A stretch of DNA of 64,000 nucleotides, taken from the NCBI GenBank assembly GCA_033391075.1, contig JAWPMV010000001.1:4278001-4342000 (forward strand). Reading direction: 5' to 3'. Source of the DNA: Bacteroidia bacterium. GTDB lineage: Bacteria; Bacteroidota; Bacteroidia; J057. The translations under genes were made by a program, and so were the position numbers. Below are positions 1 to 8,441 of the stretch, piece after piece. The first letter of the stretch is position 1. Each line of letters opens with the position of its first letter. A model generated the notes under the pieces. That model had not been told where the DNA came from, did no database searches, and saw only the letters and a list, made by a program, of their open reading frames with translations.

Positions 1-224
1 TTCTGATAAGAATCTTTGGAAACAAGCGGGAAATAACGATGCGCCTGTCCAAATGACTCATGGTCTACAAAGCCTTTTTCCTCAAGAATTCGGATGGTTG
101 TTGATACTGTATTGTAGTGAAGCTTGGGTTCTGGCAGGTCTTCTATAATCTCTTTTACGAATGCCTTCCCCATTTTCCACAATACCTGCATCAACTGTAA
201 TTCACGTGCCGTTAGCTTTTTCAT
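1..224 (-). CDS. BlaI/MecI/CopY-family transcriptional repressor (partial, N-terminal part)
   Basis: The reverse strand from the ATG at 224 encodes about 74 residues that run off the left edge of the window. The start reads MKKLTARELQLMQVLWKMG, and later motifs are VKEIIEDLPEP, YNTVSTTIRILEEKGFV and RYFPLVSKD. This is the winged-helix DNA-binding domain of BlaI/MecI/CopY repressors, including the recognition-helix pattern (NTVSTTIRxLEEKGF). Family members bind as dimers to dyad operators and are usually inactivated by a neighbouring BlaR1/MecR1-type M56 membrane protease. Such a gene would lie beyond the left edge, so its presence is not known. The upstream region holds three alternating TTAGTT/AACTAA half-sites, a plausible self-regulatory operator. 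The C-terminal dimerisation domain is not visible. Confidence 0.85.
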   Translation of the reverse strand, partial: MKKLTARELQLMQVLWKMGKAFVKEIIEDLPEPKLHYNTVSTTIRILEEKGFVDHESFGQAHRYFPLVSKDSYQ

Positions 225-277
225 ATATCAGCTTTTCCTTAAACTACACAATAATTATGTTTACAGCAACTATTTTA

Positions 278-304
278 TTAGTTATATAAACTAAATAATT
301 AGTT
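278..304. promoter_or_regulatory. Operator-like array of three alternating half-sites between the BlaI-type repressor and the flavin protein
   Basis: TTAGTT (278-283) and AACTAA (289-294) form a perfect inverted repeat with a 5-base spacer. AACTAA then forms a second inverted repeat with TTAGTT (299-304) across 4 bases. The half-sites are thus 10-11 bases apart, on one face of the helix. The array lies in the divergent gap 225-388. Dyad operators next to the repressor gene are typical of BlaI/MecI/CopY systems; that this repressor binds here is inference. Confidence 0.5.
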
Positions 305-388
305 ATAAGCCTTTTTACTTCAAACTTTATTATACATTTTCAGGTTTTAACTCAAATAGCAGGGCCTTTCTATATAGCTTTGGTTTTT

Positions 389-985
389 ATGAACTCTACC
401 CAGAAAAATTCTTTATTTCTCAAGTCAGATAGCAAATCTGATGAACTCTGGCAAAACATGCAGCAGGAATTGGCCAGAGCTGTTCATGATAAAAAGCATC
501 CTTTTCGGCTGGCCGTTTTGGGAAGTCAAAAGCAGGAAGGCATCGGATTGAGATACATAGTACTCAGGGAACTGAGCAAAGCCGGGAGTATGCTGTTTTA
601 TACAGACGCACGCAGCCCAAAAGTCGCCGAGCTCCAGCAAAAGCCTGCTTCCAGCTTACTATTTTACCATCCACAGAAAGCTCTGCAAATAAGAGTCACG
701 GGTAAGATGTTGATTCATCAGAAGGATTCTCTCTGTAAAGAACATTGGAAGCGTATCCAGGGCATTGTACGCAGAGCCTATACCCCTCATATCCAACCGG
801 GAACAGTCATAGAAAATCCAGAGGCAGCTCATGTATGGCCAGAAGATATGACAGATGAATATTTTGCTATTCTTGAGTTTATTCCGGATTCTTTTGATCT
901 CCTTCAATTGAATCGACTTGAACACCTCAGGCTTGAGTTTAGGAAAAAGAAAGAGGATTGGGAAGTGAATTGGCTGGCTCCCTGA
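389..985 (+). CDS. Pyridoxamine 5'-phosphate oxidase-like FMN-binding split-barrel protein
   Basis: 198 residues from the ATG at 389; an in-frame TTG lies at 380, but ATG is preferred. The pattern FRLAVLGS.....GIGLRYIVLRE, then GSMLFYTDARSPKVAELQQKPASSLLFYHP and QIRVTGK, matches the FMN-binding split beta-barrel of the PNPOx-like family. The 'D.RS.K..EL' segment matches the flavin-phosphate contact region. The C-terminus (FEFRKKKEDWEVNWLAP) resembles the flavin-contacting tail of true oxidases only loosely. Substrate is unknown; the protein could be a flavin reductase or B6-vitamer oxidase-like enzyme. It converges with the DUF2237 gene with one base between the stops. Confidence 0.75.
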   Translation: MNSTQKNSLFLKSDSKSDELWQNMQQELARAVHDKKHPFRLAVLGSQKQEGIGLRYIVLRELSKAGSMLFYTDARSPKVAELQQKPASSLLFYHPQKALQIRVTGKMLIHQKDSLCKEHWKRIQGIVRRAYTPHIQPGTVIENPEAAHVWPEDMTDEYFAILEFIPDSFDLLQLNRLEHLRLEFRKKKEDWEVNWLAP

Positions 986-986
986 G

Positions 987-1352
987 TTAGGCAGTTTTAA
1001 ATGCAAACTTCACCAACTCCCCTAATTCTACATAGTCCAGGGTTTTTTCATCTGTTGCTTCCAGAACAAGTTGTGGGGCACAACCAGCTTCATAAGCTTC
1101 TGCCCACCTTGGAGCACACAGGCACCATTTATCGCCTGCTTTCAATCCGGCAAATCGATACTCAGGTCGGGGAGTAGAGAGGTCATTCCCTTTGCTTTTG
1201 CTAAATGCCAGAAATTCATCCGTCATAACCGCACAAACGGTATGGACACCACGATCTTCCGGACCTGTCTCACAGCAACCCGTTCTATAAAATCCAGTCA
1301 TAGGATTTGTACTACATGGGATCAATTCTTCGCCAAATACATTTTTTGCCAT
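987..1352 (-). CDS. DUF2237 family protein
   Basis: 121 residues with the full-length signature of the DUF2237 family: NVFGEELIPCSTNPMTGFYR, CCETGPEDRGVHTVCAVMT, LAFSKSKGNDLSTPRPEY, and GLKAGDKWCLCAPRWAEAYE followed by VLEATDE. The family is usually about 120 residues and is widespread in bacteria. No biochemical function is established. Several conserved Cys residues (positions about 13, 26, 27, 41, 77 and 79) and acidic residues are present, compatible with metal binding, but this is inference. Convergent with the upstream flavin protein. Confidence 0.88.
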   Translation of the reverse strand: MAKNVFGEELIPCSTNPMTGFYRTGCCETGPEDRGVHTVCAVMTDEFLAFSKSKGNDLSTPRPEYRFAGLKAGDKWCLCAPRWAEAYEAGCAPQLVLEATDEKTLDYVELGELVKFAFKTA

Positions 1353-1441
1353 TGGAGCTACTTTCTGAGGGGGAAAATATATATGTGAATTAAGAAAAAG
1401 AGAGGATAAAGAAATAGGATGGCGAATTGGGAACCAATGCT

Positions 1442-2131
1442 TTAAGCAGAAGCCGGAGTTTCTGCCTGATCGGCTTTATTTTCCTGTCTTTGTTGATCTC
1501 TACGTCGCCATTCTGAGTGCAGGTAAACGCGAATAAAGGCGTCTTCGCCTTTTTTGGTCAGGGAAGCACTTACAATACGATAGATCATTTGGAGATAGTA
1601 ATCTATCTTCTGATCCTCATCTCCTTTATAATAAATCTCGGCATCCATGATCCAGCTATTCAGGATTACCAGTACACTATGGGCGAGCATATCATAATGC
1701 CCTTCCCAGTCCTCTACTTTCAGGTAGCCTTCACGGATCAGGAAATCATAAATCTCTCTACATATCGCCAGACGAACCTGGTATTGCTTGCGGGCATGGC
1801 GACGGATGTGCTCTGATTTTCGTGCCAGGAGATTAAGATCAAGAAATACGAATTTGTATTTGTAAAGTACTTCAAGCATTCCCCGCAAACTCCGTATAAA
1901 AAAGTCAAAACTGAATATCTCCGCCCGCAATTTGGCGACCTCTGTATCCAGCTCCGTTTGCATACTCGCATAGAGTTGCATAATGATATCATCCTTTTTG
2001 GGAAAGTGGTAGCAGAGGTTCCCATAGCTAATGTTCATGGCATCGCTAATATTCCGACTGGATACTGTACTTACACCATCGTTGTTGAACAACTCTCTAG
2101 CGGTTTCCAGTATTTTGTCTCGGGTTTTCAT
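1442..2131 (-). CDS. TetR/AcrR family transcriptional regulator
   Basis: 229 residues. The N-terminus MKTRDKILETARELFNNDG, followed by VSSRNISDAMNISYGNLCYHF and PKKDDIIMQLY, is a textbook TetR helix-turn-helix (residues 1-60). The remaining all-helical part is the ligand/dimerisation domain, and a charged polar tail ends the protein (about 210-229). The C-terminal domain is rich in aromatic and long aliphatic residues, as in TetR members that sense hydrophobic ligands. No obvious target operon is adjacent; the upstream 110 bases carry the terminator of the preceding minus-strand lipoprotein gene. Ligand unknown. Confidence 0.88.
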   Translation of the reverse strand: MKTRDKILETARELFNNDGVSTVSSRNISDAMNISYGNLCYHFPKKDDIIMQLYASMQTELDTEVAKLRAEIFSFDFFIRSLRGMLEVLYKYKFVFLDLNLLARKSEHIRRHARKQYQVRLAICREIYDFLIREGYLKVEDWEGHYDMLAHSVLVILNSWIMDAEIYYKGDEDQKIDYYLQMIYRIVSASLTKKGEDAFIRVYLHSEWRRRDQQRQENKADQAETPASA

Positions 2132-2171
2132 ACGCTACGCTTTTCACTTTTAACGAATATACAAATATAAA

Positions 2172-2193
2172 GAAAACCCTCCATAAAGGAGGG
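2172..2193 (-). terminator. Intrinsic terminator downstream of the coiled-coil lipoprotein gene
   Basis: CCCTCC (2177-2182) pairs perfectly with GGAGGG (2188-2193) around a 5-base loop. On the minus strand the hairpin is followed by TTTTCTTT. It lies 48 bases past the stop of the 2242-3144 gene and before the TetR start. Confidence 0.75.
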
Positions 2194-2241
2194 CTTACAC
2201 TACAATCGTACTTACAAACCTAAAGAAGTGTCTTATATATC

Positions 2242-3144
2242 TTAGTTGGTAACTACAACCAGGTACTTGGAAGTCTTCCAGAATCTCTCAGGATTCGTAA
2301 TTTCAAGACTTGCAATCTCTTTTCCTTCTTCGTTCAGTACATAAGAGTCAGAAGGATGACTGGTCAATAGTTTCGCTTTTTTCGTATTCAAAGGAATAGT
2401 CTGGACTTCTGTGATGTCGATTTTGGTGAAAGCACCATCATCAAAGTTGCTATTCAGTCTCTTGCTATTCATTACCGCTTTGTCTTTCAACTCTTTGCTA
2501 CTTCCCATTACAAAGAAGGCAGTGTTAAGAGCGCTAGTCTGATCTTCAAGTTGCTCAAGTTGCTCACCGATCTGAGATTCCTGTTCTGCTATTCTGGCAG
2601 TCTGCAAATTGGTTTCCTCAGTAAGGGTGCGAGTTACCTGATTCAGGGTGTCAACTTTACCATTAAGGCTTTCTACTGTAAAGCTCATAGTGGCCAGTTC
2701 GTCTTTCAAGGTAGATACTTCCGTATCTCTTTCTTCCAATTGCTTCTTCAAACGAGAGATAGAAGCCAGGTATCTGCGGTTGTTACGCTCTGATTTTTCA
2801 ACTTTAGCAGTCAAATCATCAATCAAAGTACGGTTTCTGTCTAGCAGGTCATTGATCATCTGAATGTCTGATACAATTTGATCTTTAGAAGACTTTCTCA
2901 ATTCAGGATCTTCTGCACTCATTTCGATCATCTGCTCTTTCTCTTTGATCACTGCAAGGTTCTCTTCAAACTCATTAAAAGTTGAGATGAAATCATTCAT
3001 CAATGAGTCTTGCATTTGATTTTGATCTGCAAGCTCTTTATTCTCTTTTTCAAGTTGGTCAAGTTTTGCCTGATTACAAGAGAACAATAGAGTCCCCGCT
3101 ACTAACATTAAAATTACACGCTGTGTGATTTTCATAATTTTCAT
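2242..3144 (-). CDS. Coiled-coil lipoprotein of a conserved Bacteroidota family (Cbp1-like)
   Basis: 300 residues from the ATG at 3144 (MKIMKITQRV...). This start gives a clean lipoprotein signal with lipobox LFSC followed by NQAKLDQLEKEN. Residues about 25-200 are a long heptad-type coiled coil rich in Glu/Lys/Leu. A short globular C-terminus follows (ALNTAFFVMGSSKELKDK, AKLLTSHPSDSYVL, ITNPERFWKTSKYLVV). This C-terminal pattern recurs in Bacteroidota lipoproteins that automated annotation calls Cbp1-type collagen-binding adhesins; that name comes from family resemblance only. Likely membrane-anchored in the envelope. A longer in-frame reading from 3195 is possible, but it would bury the signal peptide. 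Confidence 0.75.
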   Translation of the reverse strand: MKIMKITQRVILMLVAGTLLFSCNQAKLDQLEKENKELADQNQMQDSLMNDFISTFNEFEENLAVIKEKEQMIEMSAEDPELRKSSKDQIVSDIQMINDLLDRNRTLIDDLTAKVEKSERNNRRYLASISRLKKQLEERDTEVSTLKDELATMSFTVESLNGKVDTLNQVTRTLTEETNLQTARIAEQESQIGEQLEQLEDQTSALNTAFFVMGSSKELKDKAVMNSKRLNSNFDDGAFTKIDITEVQTIPLNTKKAKLLTSHPSDSYVLNEEGKEIASLEITNPERFWKTSKYLVVVTN

Positions 3145-3268
3145 TTTTAGATAAATTTCTTTGTCTCTTTGTGTTGTTGTACCAATAGTTGGCAAGGGAC
3201 ATACCAGAAAATTAACTAATTGAAAACCAGACTTTTATCATTTTCACCCCCTCCTTATTTTTCTCATT

Positions 3269-3315
3269 TTGAGAAAGCCATTTTCATATTGAGAAAATGC
3301 TGGGACTTTTGAGAA
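3269..3315. promoter_or_regulatory. Three TTGAGAA direct repeats with 20-base period
   Basis: TTGAGAA occurs at 3269-3275, 3289-3295 and 3309-3315, exactly 20 bases apart, or about two helical turns. CATTTTC/GAAAATG around the middle copy also forms an imperfect hairpin. The array lies upstream of the lipoprotein gene start (3144) on the minus strand and about 450 bases upstream of the fibre gene. The spacing suggests a direct-repeat binding site; the regulator is unknown. Confidence 0.4.
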
Positions 3316-3556
3316 TAATATAGTTTCATATCCTGCTTTCTCTCCCTGCAGATAAGGTTCCGCTTTCTTTCTTAGCAGACTTTTTGGATAGCTGGGGTAA
3401 AAACTGGGTAAATTTTGCGCAAATGGTCCAAAGAGATAAATAAATAAGAGAAAAAGTAAAAAATTTATTGATAAATTTGAGTCCTCACCAAAGTCTCGTG
3501 AAGAATGCCTGCACAGAAGATCGTGCATTCCTTGCCTAAACATGATGGATATTGAT

Positions 3557-3579
3557 ACATCGGCGCAATTGACCGATGT
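3557..3579. promoter_or_regulatory. Perfect inverted repeat ACATCGG-N9-CCGATGT
   Basis: A 7-base perfect dyad lies about 180 bases upstream of the fibre gene start. It could be an operator or a small hairpin. It has no T-run, so it is not a classic terminator. Confidence 0.3.
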
Positions 3580-3758
3580 CTATCCTGTTCTTTGACATCT
3601 GGACTTTTTACACCTCATACATCTCTTACTACCCAGAGTAGCTAAGAATTTTCCACAATACCTGCATACAGCCACAGCGCCTGCACTCGCAACCCAATCC
3701 CAAACTCCCCCATGGCAATTCTTCTTCTAACTCATTCCATTACTTAATCGCAGGAAGT

Positions 3759-6700
3759 ATGAAAACATCAAACTTTATAGTCTTAATACTCCTTTTTGCT
3801 CTAATTATTCCGGAGTTAAAGGCACAAGTACCTCAAGGAATACCTTTTCAGGCAGTAGCCAGGAACAATCAAAGCCTCCTGAGCAATCAAAGCCTGGATA
3901 TAAGATTTACAATCCTGGAAGGCGGAAATGACGTCTACCAGGAAACTCATGGAGTCCAAACCAACCAATACGGACTCTTTACTGCTATCGTAGGAAGAGG
4001 TCAAAAAATCACCTCTCTCGATTTCGCTGACATTAATTGGGGAAATCAAGCGCATTTTTTAAAAGTTGAAATATTTTTCAATGGTGTCTGGGAAATTATA
4101 GGAACCAATCCGCTGGAAAGTGTTCCGTATAGCCTTTTCTCCGGTGAAGCACATACGCTTTCCGGTGGTCTGGATAATATCTCCGATGTTGTTGCACCCG
4201 CTCCTTTTGATGGAGATATTTTAAAATGGGACGCAGATCAATCCAAATGGGTCTCCCAAAGTGGCAGTGCCGGTTCTGCAAATGCAGGTAGCGGAATCCG
4301 AATCTCAGCGGATACCATCTATAATACCGGTGATACCCTGGCTGATGATGATATTTTAATCGGAAGCCCTGCTCAAGGAGATTTGGATGGTACCTATCCC
4401 AATCCGCAGGTTACCGGGCTATGGGGCAGAGATATTTCCTCTGATGCTCCCACTATTGGCTATGTACTCAAGTGGAACGGTAGCGAATGGGATCCGGCAC
4501 CCGATGATGGAGGAAGTGGAAGCGGGGTGAATATAACCCCTCGATTTAGTGGAGATGGAAGCGTAGGCAGCCCCTTAGAACTGGCAAAACAGGATGCAGC
4601 TATAGAACAAGTTCTGAAATGGGACGGCTTTGCATGGAGTCCTGCCAATGATTCCATCAATACCCAACAGTTATCTATTGCTGGAACTATCCTTAGCCTT
4701 TCCAATGGAGGGGGTTCGGTCAACTTACCTTTCGTCAGCTATATTCCCGGTGCAGGCATCCGCATTGTAGGTAGTATCATCGAAAACACGGGCGATACCA
4801 ATCCCAATGATGACATTACTACCCTGGATCAGGCGCAGGGCGATCTCAGTGGCTTTTTCCCCAATCTTACCGTTGTAAGATTGAATGGTGATCCTATTGA
4901 ACCCACTCGACCCAACAATTTTCAGATTCTAAAATACGATGGAGGGAGATGGAAACCGGCCGAAGATGAAATCAATGATGCGGATGCAGATCCGACCAAT
5001 GAAATCCAAACCCTTAGCCGCAATGGCAATGACCTCATTCTCTCTAATGGAGGAGGAACCTTAACCTTACAGGGATATTTAGCAGGCCCTGGCATCACCC
5101 TGGCAGCGACTGGAAATCCCAATGTAACAAGAATTGTAAATTCGGGAGATGACAATGCCCAGGATGATATTACCAATATCAGTCTGGCTCAGGGAGATAT
5201 TAGCGGAACCTTTTTCAATACACGCCTGAGCTTTTTGCAGGGGAATATCCTCTCTGCAGATTCACCCAATCCCGGAGATGTCTTGAAATTTACTGCAGGA
5301 GGATGGGTACCAGGAACCAATAATGACGCAGATGCCAATCCTTCCAATGAATTGCAGACCCTCAATATTGTCGGAAATCAATTGTTTCTCTCTCAAGGAG
5401 GAGGCACAGTTATTTTACCGGATCCTCCAATTTATACCGGTGGGCCGGGCATTAGCATACAAGGAAACATCATCACCAATACGGGAGATAGAAATGAATC
5501 AGATGATATAACCATTAATTCCGTTGCGAATGGGGATCTTTCGGGTTTTTATCCGGGACCCGTGGTAGAAAAAATACAGGGATATAAAGTCTCGGATTTA
5601 CCACCATCCCCTAACCAAATCCTCAAATGGACCGGAAATATTTGGGCGCCTAGCAGCAATTACGATGATGATCCCGGCAATGAATATCAAAGCCTCAGTC
5701 TAAGTGGAAATGACCTCAGTATAGGCCCTAGTGGAAATACGGTAAGCCTACCCGAATATACGGCCGGAAATGGGATAGATGTCATCAATAATGTCATCAT
5801 CAATACCGGAGATAGAAATGAAAACGATGATGTAAAAATAACTTCTTCTGCACAGGGAGATGTTAATGGCACCTTCAATAGCCTTATTGTTACAGGCATT
5901 CAAGGTTCACCCGTAACTAATTCGACCCCCAGTTTTGCAGGACAAATCCTGAAATGGGATCAGGCCCAAAGTCAATGGGTACTGGGCTTCGATGAAGGGG
6001 AAGTGTACTCCGCAGGTTCAGGCATCAACATTCTCAGTGGAAATATCATAGAAAATGACGGGGATACAAACCCCAATGATGATGTATTGAAATCTGATGT
6101 GGCTGGGGGAGACCTTTCTGGAAATTATAATAACCTCACAGTGGTTTCACTTAGAGGTTCTGAAGTTTCCAGCCAACCACCCACGACTCCGGGACAGGTA
6201 TTGAAGTGGACAGGACTCGCATGGGAAGCCGGTCAGGATCAAGGCACAATCTATACTGCTGGAAATGGAATCAATATTACGGGTGCCAATGTGCTGGTAA
6301 ATACCGGAGACACCAATCCCAATGATGACCTAAAGAAAACGGATATGGCCGTCGGGGATGTTTCAGGAACCTTCGACAATCTTTCAGTAACACATATACG
6401 AGGTTTTGAATTAGCCAATACAGCTCCGCTACCCGGAGAGGTATTGAAATGGAATGGTAGTCTTTGGGAAGCTTCTCCCGATTCTGCTCAGGATGCCGAC
6501 GGAGATCCTAATAATGAATTGCAAAATCTGAGCATCTCGGGTACGGATCTAAGTTTATCCAATGGAAATACAGTAGCTCTCCCCTATTTCGCTGGGAATG
6601 GAATCCAACTTTCCGGTGCACAGATCATCAATACTGGGGACCTCAATCCCAATGATGATGTAAACAATAATGACAATGCAGGAGGAGATGTAAATGGCAA

Positions 6701-8090
6701 TTTCAACAACCTTCAAGTAGTACAAATTCAGGGAAATGCGGTTTCAGCAGCCACTCCTGCACAAGATGGACTCGTATTGAAATGGGATGCAACTAATGCA
6801 GAATGGTCTCCGGCTCCGGATGACACCCTGGAACTCATTGCCAGTGCGGGTTTGGCCATTACCAATAATAACATCCGCCTTACCAATACAAGCGTTACTC
6901 CGGGTACCTACGGTTCCGCCAGTTCAGTTCCAGGATTGACCGTTGACAATAAAGGAAGAATCACAGGTGTAACAGAGATTCCTATCACGGATGAGAATAC
7001 GACCTATGCTGCCGGCAATGGCTTGGACCTTTTGGGAAGCACTTTTCAATTGAATAATACAGGAGTAAGTGCAGGCAATTATGGAAGCAGCACCCTCATT
7101 CCCAGTTTCACCGTGGATGCACAGGGCAGAATTAGCAATGTAAGTGAAGTCGCTTTCACCGATAATAATACAACCTATACGGCTGGAACCGGATTGGAGC
7201 TAAATGGAACTACCTTTGATATGAGCAGTACAGGCGTAAGCGCAGGAAGTTATGGTTCAGCTACGCAAGTACCAATCATCGATGTAGATGCCCAGGGTAG
7301 AATCAGTAGTATCTCTACCGTAGCTGTCTCAGGAGGAGGCGGTGGCCCGACCTATACTGCAGGAACAGGCATCAATATCAGTGCGGGAAATGTTATCAGC
7401 AATACAGGACTCCTCAACAGCTCTAATGCAGGAGGAGATGTCAGCGGCACCTTCTCTACTTTAAGCGTAGATAAGTTGAAAGGAGTTGATATTTCTACAG
7501 ATGCACCTATACAAGGGCAGAGTCTGCTTTTTGATGGAACGGAATGGAAGCCCGATACCCTGAGTTCTCTCAATATCAAAGTTGAAAGCGACATTCTCCC
7601 AAATACGGATGACACCTATAATCTCGGTAATGCAACTATGCGTTTCAATACCGTCTTTGCCACAGTAGGGACCATCAATACCTCTGACCTTCGAGAAAAG
7701 AAAGAGATTGAGGATTTATCCTACGGAATGGAAGAGATTATGCAATTAAGGCCCGTCTCTTTTGAGTGGAAAGATAAGCGCTATGGGGGAAGGAAATTGG
7801 GGTTGATTGCCCAGGAGGTGAATAAGGTAATCGATGAAGTCGTTGTTACCCACAAAACTTCCTTTGATCCGGAAACAGGAGAGATGATTCAGGAAGAACT
7901 GGATCGCTACGGAGTCTTTTATGCAGATCTACTTCCCGTCCTCATCAAGGGGATGCAGGAACAAGAAGTCAGAATAAAAGATCAGGAGGAATTGATCAGG
8001 GATCAGGAAAAGATGATAAAAGAGCAGGGGGATTTATTGGAATCCCTGGCTAAAAGACTGGAACAGCTCGAAAAAGCTGTAAAGAGATAA
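3759..8090 (+). CDS. Giant secreted fibre-like repeat protein with C-terminal S74 peptidase/chaperone domain
   Basis: 1443 residues. A Sec signal peptide (MKTSNFIVLILLFALIIPELKAQ) leads into a short globular domain (about 24-140, with FQAVARN and VYQETHGVQTNQYGLF). Next come nine long modules built on 'NTGDxNxNDD...A.GDxxGxxxNLxV...G....P..GqvLKWxGxxW'. Four carry an interposed 'DxDxDPxNE.Q.L' Asp-rich insert of calcium-loop type. Three 'GSYGSATQVPxxxVDAQGRIs' fibre repeats sit near 1120-1240. The C-terminus is a peptidase S74 (intramolecular chaperone of tail-fibre type) domain: SDLREK supplies the Ser1309/Lys1314 pair in the expected S-x4-K spacing, followed by PVSFEWK and GLIAQEV. A terminal coiled coil (about 1395-1443) follows. 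By family, the S74 domain trimerises the fibre and cuts itself off. Likely a cell-surface or released trimeric fibre; ligand unknown. No T9SS sorting tail is present. Confidence 0.85.
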   Translation: MKTSNFIVLILLFALIIPELKAQVPQGIPFQAVARNNQSLLSNQSLDIRFTILEGGNDVYQETHGVQTNQYGLFTAIVGRGQKITSLDFADINWGNQAHFLKVEIFFNGVWEIIGTNPLESVPYSLFSGEAHTLSGGLDNISDVVAPAPFDGDILKWDADQSKWVSQSGSAGSANAGSGIRISADTIYNTGDTLADDDILIGSPAQGDLDGTYPNPQVTGLWGRDISSDAPTIGYVLKWNGSEWDPAPDDGGSGSGVNITPRFSGDGSVGSPLELAKQDAAIEQVLKWDGFAWSPANDSINTQQLSIAGTILSLSNGGGSVNLPFVSYIPGAGIRIVGSIIENTGDTNPNDDITTLDQAQGDLSGFFPNLTVVRLNGDPIEPTRPNNFQILKYDGGRWKPAEDEINDADADPTNEIQTLSRNGNDLILSNGGGTLTLQGYLAGPGITLAATGNPNVTRIVNSGDDNAQDDITNISLAQGDISGTFFNTRLSFLQGNILSADSPNPGDVLKFTAGGWVPGTNNDADANPSNELQTLNIVGNQLFLSQGGGTVILPDPPIYTGGPGISIQGNIITNTGDRNESDDITINSVANGDLSGFYPGPVVEKIQGYKVSDLPPSPNQILKWTGNIWAPSSNYDDDPGNEYQSLSLSGNDLSIGPSGNTVSLPEYTAGNGIDVINNVIINTGDRNENDDVKITSSAQGDVNGTFNSLIVTGIQGSPVTNSTPSFAGQILKWDQAQSQWVLGFDEGEVYSAGSGINILSGNIIENDGDTNPNDDVLKSDVAGGDLSGNYNNLTVVSLRGSEVSSQPPTTPGQVLKWTGLAWEAGQDQGTIYTAGNGINITGANVLVNTGDTNPNDDLKKTDMAVGDVSGTFDNLSVTHIRGFELANTAPLPGEVLKWNGSLWEASPDSAQDADGDPNNELQNLSISGTDLSLSNGNTVALPYFAGNGIQLSGAQIINTGDLNPNDDVNNNDNAGGDVNGNFNNLQVVQIQGNAVSAATPAQDGLVLKWDATNAEWSPAPDDTLELIASAGLAITNNNIRLTNTSVTPGTYGSASSVPGLTVDNKGRITGVTEIPITDENTTYAAGNGLDLLGSTFQLNNTGVSAGNYGSSTLIPSFTVDAQGRISNVSEVAFTDNNTTYTAGTGLELNGTTFDMSSTGVSAGSYGSATQVPIIDVDAQGRISSISTVAVSGGGGGPTYTAGTGINISAGNVISNTGLLNSSNAGGDVSGTFSTLSVDKLKGVDISTDAPIQGQSLLFDGTEWKPDTLSSLNIKVESDILPNTDDTYNLGNATMRFNTVFATVGTINTSDLREKKEIEDLSYGMEEIMQLRPVSFEWKDKRYGGRKLGLIAQEVNKVIDEVVVTHKTSFDPETGEMIQEELDRYGVFYADLLPVLIKGMQEQEVRIKDQEELIRDQEKMIKEQGDLLESLAKRLEQLEKAVKR

Positions 8091-8121
8091 TTTCAAATTA
8101 CTTCCTGTGTAAAGTTTGAAT

Positions 8122-8166
8122 ACAGCCGGATAAAGCCAAAGTGCTTTGGTCCGGCTGTTTATTTTT
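8122..8166 (+). terminator. Strong intrinsic terminator of the fibre gene
   Basis: ACAGCCGGA (8122-8130) pairs with TCCGGCTGT (8150-8158). An inner stem CCAAAG/CTTTGG adds stability, and the hairpin is followed by TTTATTTTT. It lies between the fibre stop and the stop of the convergent zinc-finger gene. Confidence 0.85.
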
Positions 8167-8422
8167 AGCCTAAAATAGAAAAGCCTTTTCGTGGCGATTT
8201 CCGACGTCCAGGCGTTTTTTTAGGGGCTGCCTTTTTTCCTTTACCCGAGCCATAGCAGACATTACAGATCTTACTTTTGCGGCTCATAAAAATTCCGGCA
8301 CCTTTGCAATTGGAGCAGGTCTTCCCTCCTCTTTTTCCAGAGCCACTACATTTTTTGCAGATCTTGTTTTCGTGATAATGGATTTTCCCTTTACCCGCGC
8401 AAGTATGACATTTGCTGCTCAT
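8165..8422 (-). CDS. Small DnaJ-type zinc-finger protein without a J domain
   Basis: About 85 residues. Four CxxCxGxG motifs are visible: CHTCAGKG, CKKCSGSG, CSNCKGAG and CNVCYGSG. This is the complete set of the DnaJ/Hsp40 cysteine-rich zinc domain, which binds two zinc ions. There is no J domain and no C-terminal peptide-binding domain; the protein ends in a basic Lys/Arg/Pro tail. The start is taken as the second of two adjacent ATGs (8422); the first (8425) is equally possible. It may assist folding or bind nucleic acid through its basic tail, but neither is shown. It follows the WG-repeat gene on the same strand after about 20 bases, so the two may be co-transcribed. Confidence 0.8.
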   Translation of the reverse strand: MSSKCHTCAGKGKIHYHENKICKKCSGSGKRGGKTCSNCKGAGIFMSRKSKICNVCYGSGKGKKAAPKKTPGRRKSPRKGFSILG

Positions 8423-8441
8423 CATTTCTTTTCTTTAGATA

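Larger units (their letters stand above)
3145..3758. other. Intergenic region with candidate regulatory repeats, no convincing gene
   Basis: About 600 bases between a minus-strand lipoprotein and the plus-strand fibre gene. It holds three TTGAGAA repeats at exact 20-base spacing (3269-3315) and a perfect 7-base inverted repeat (3557-3579). A 99-codon minus-strand open frame (3244-3543) has no family pattern or signal peptide and is not called a gene. Confidence 0.6.

Noticed and set aside
3244-3543. Minus-strand open frame of 99 codons in the fibre-gene upstream gap
   Set aside because: No family pattern, an internal hydrophobic run without a start-proximal signal, and it covers the TTGAGAA repeats and other regulatory-looking sequence.
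3759-8090. Repeated DNA in the fibre gene considered as a CRISPR or tandem satellite
   Set aside because: The repeats are long, diverged, in frame and make a protein module; there are no short identical repeats with uniform spacers.
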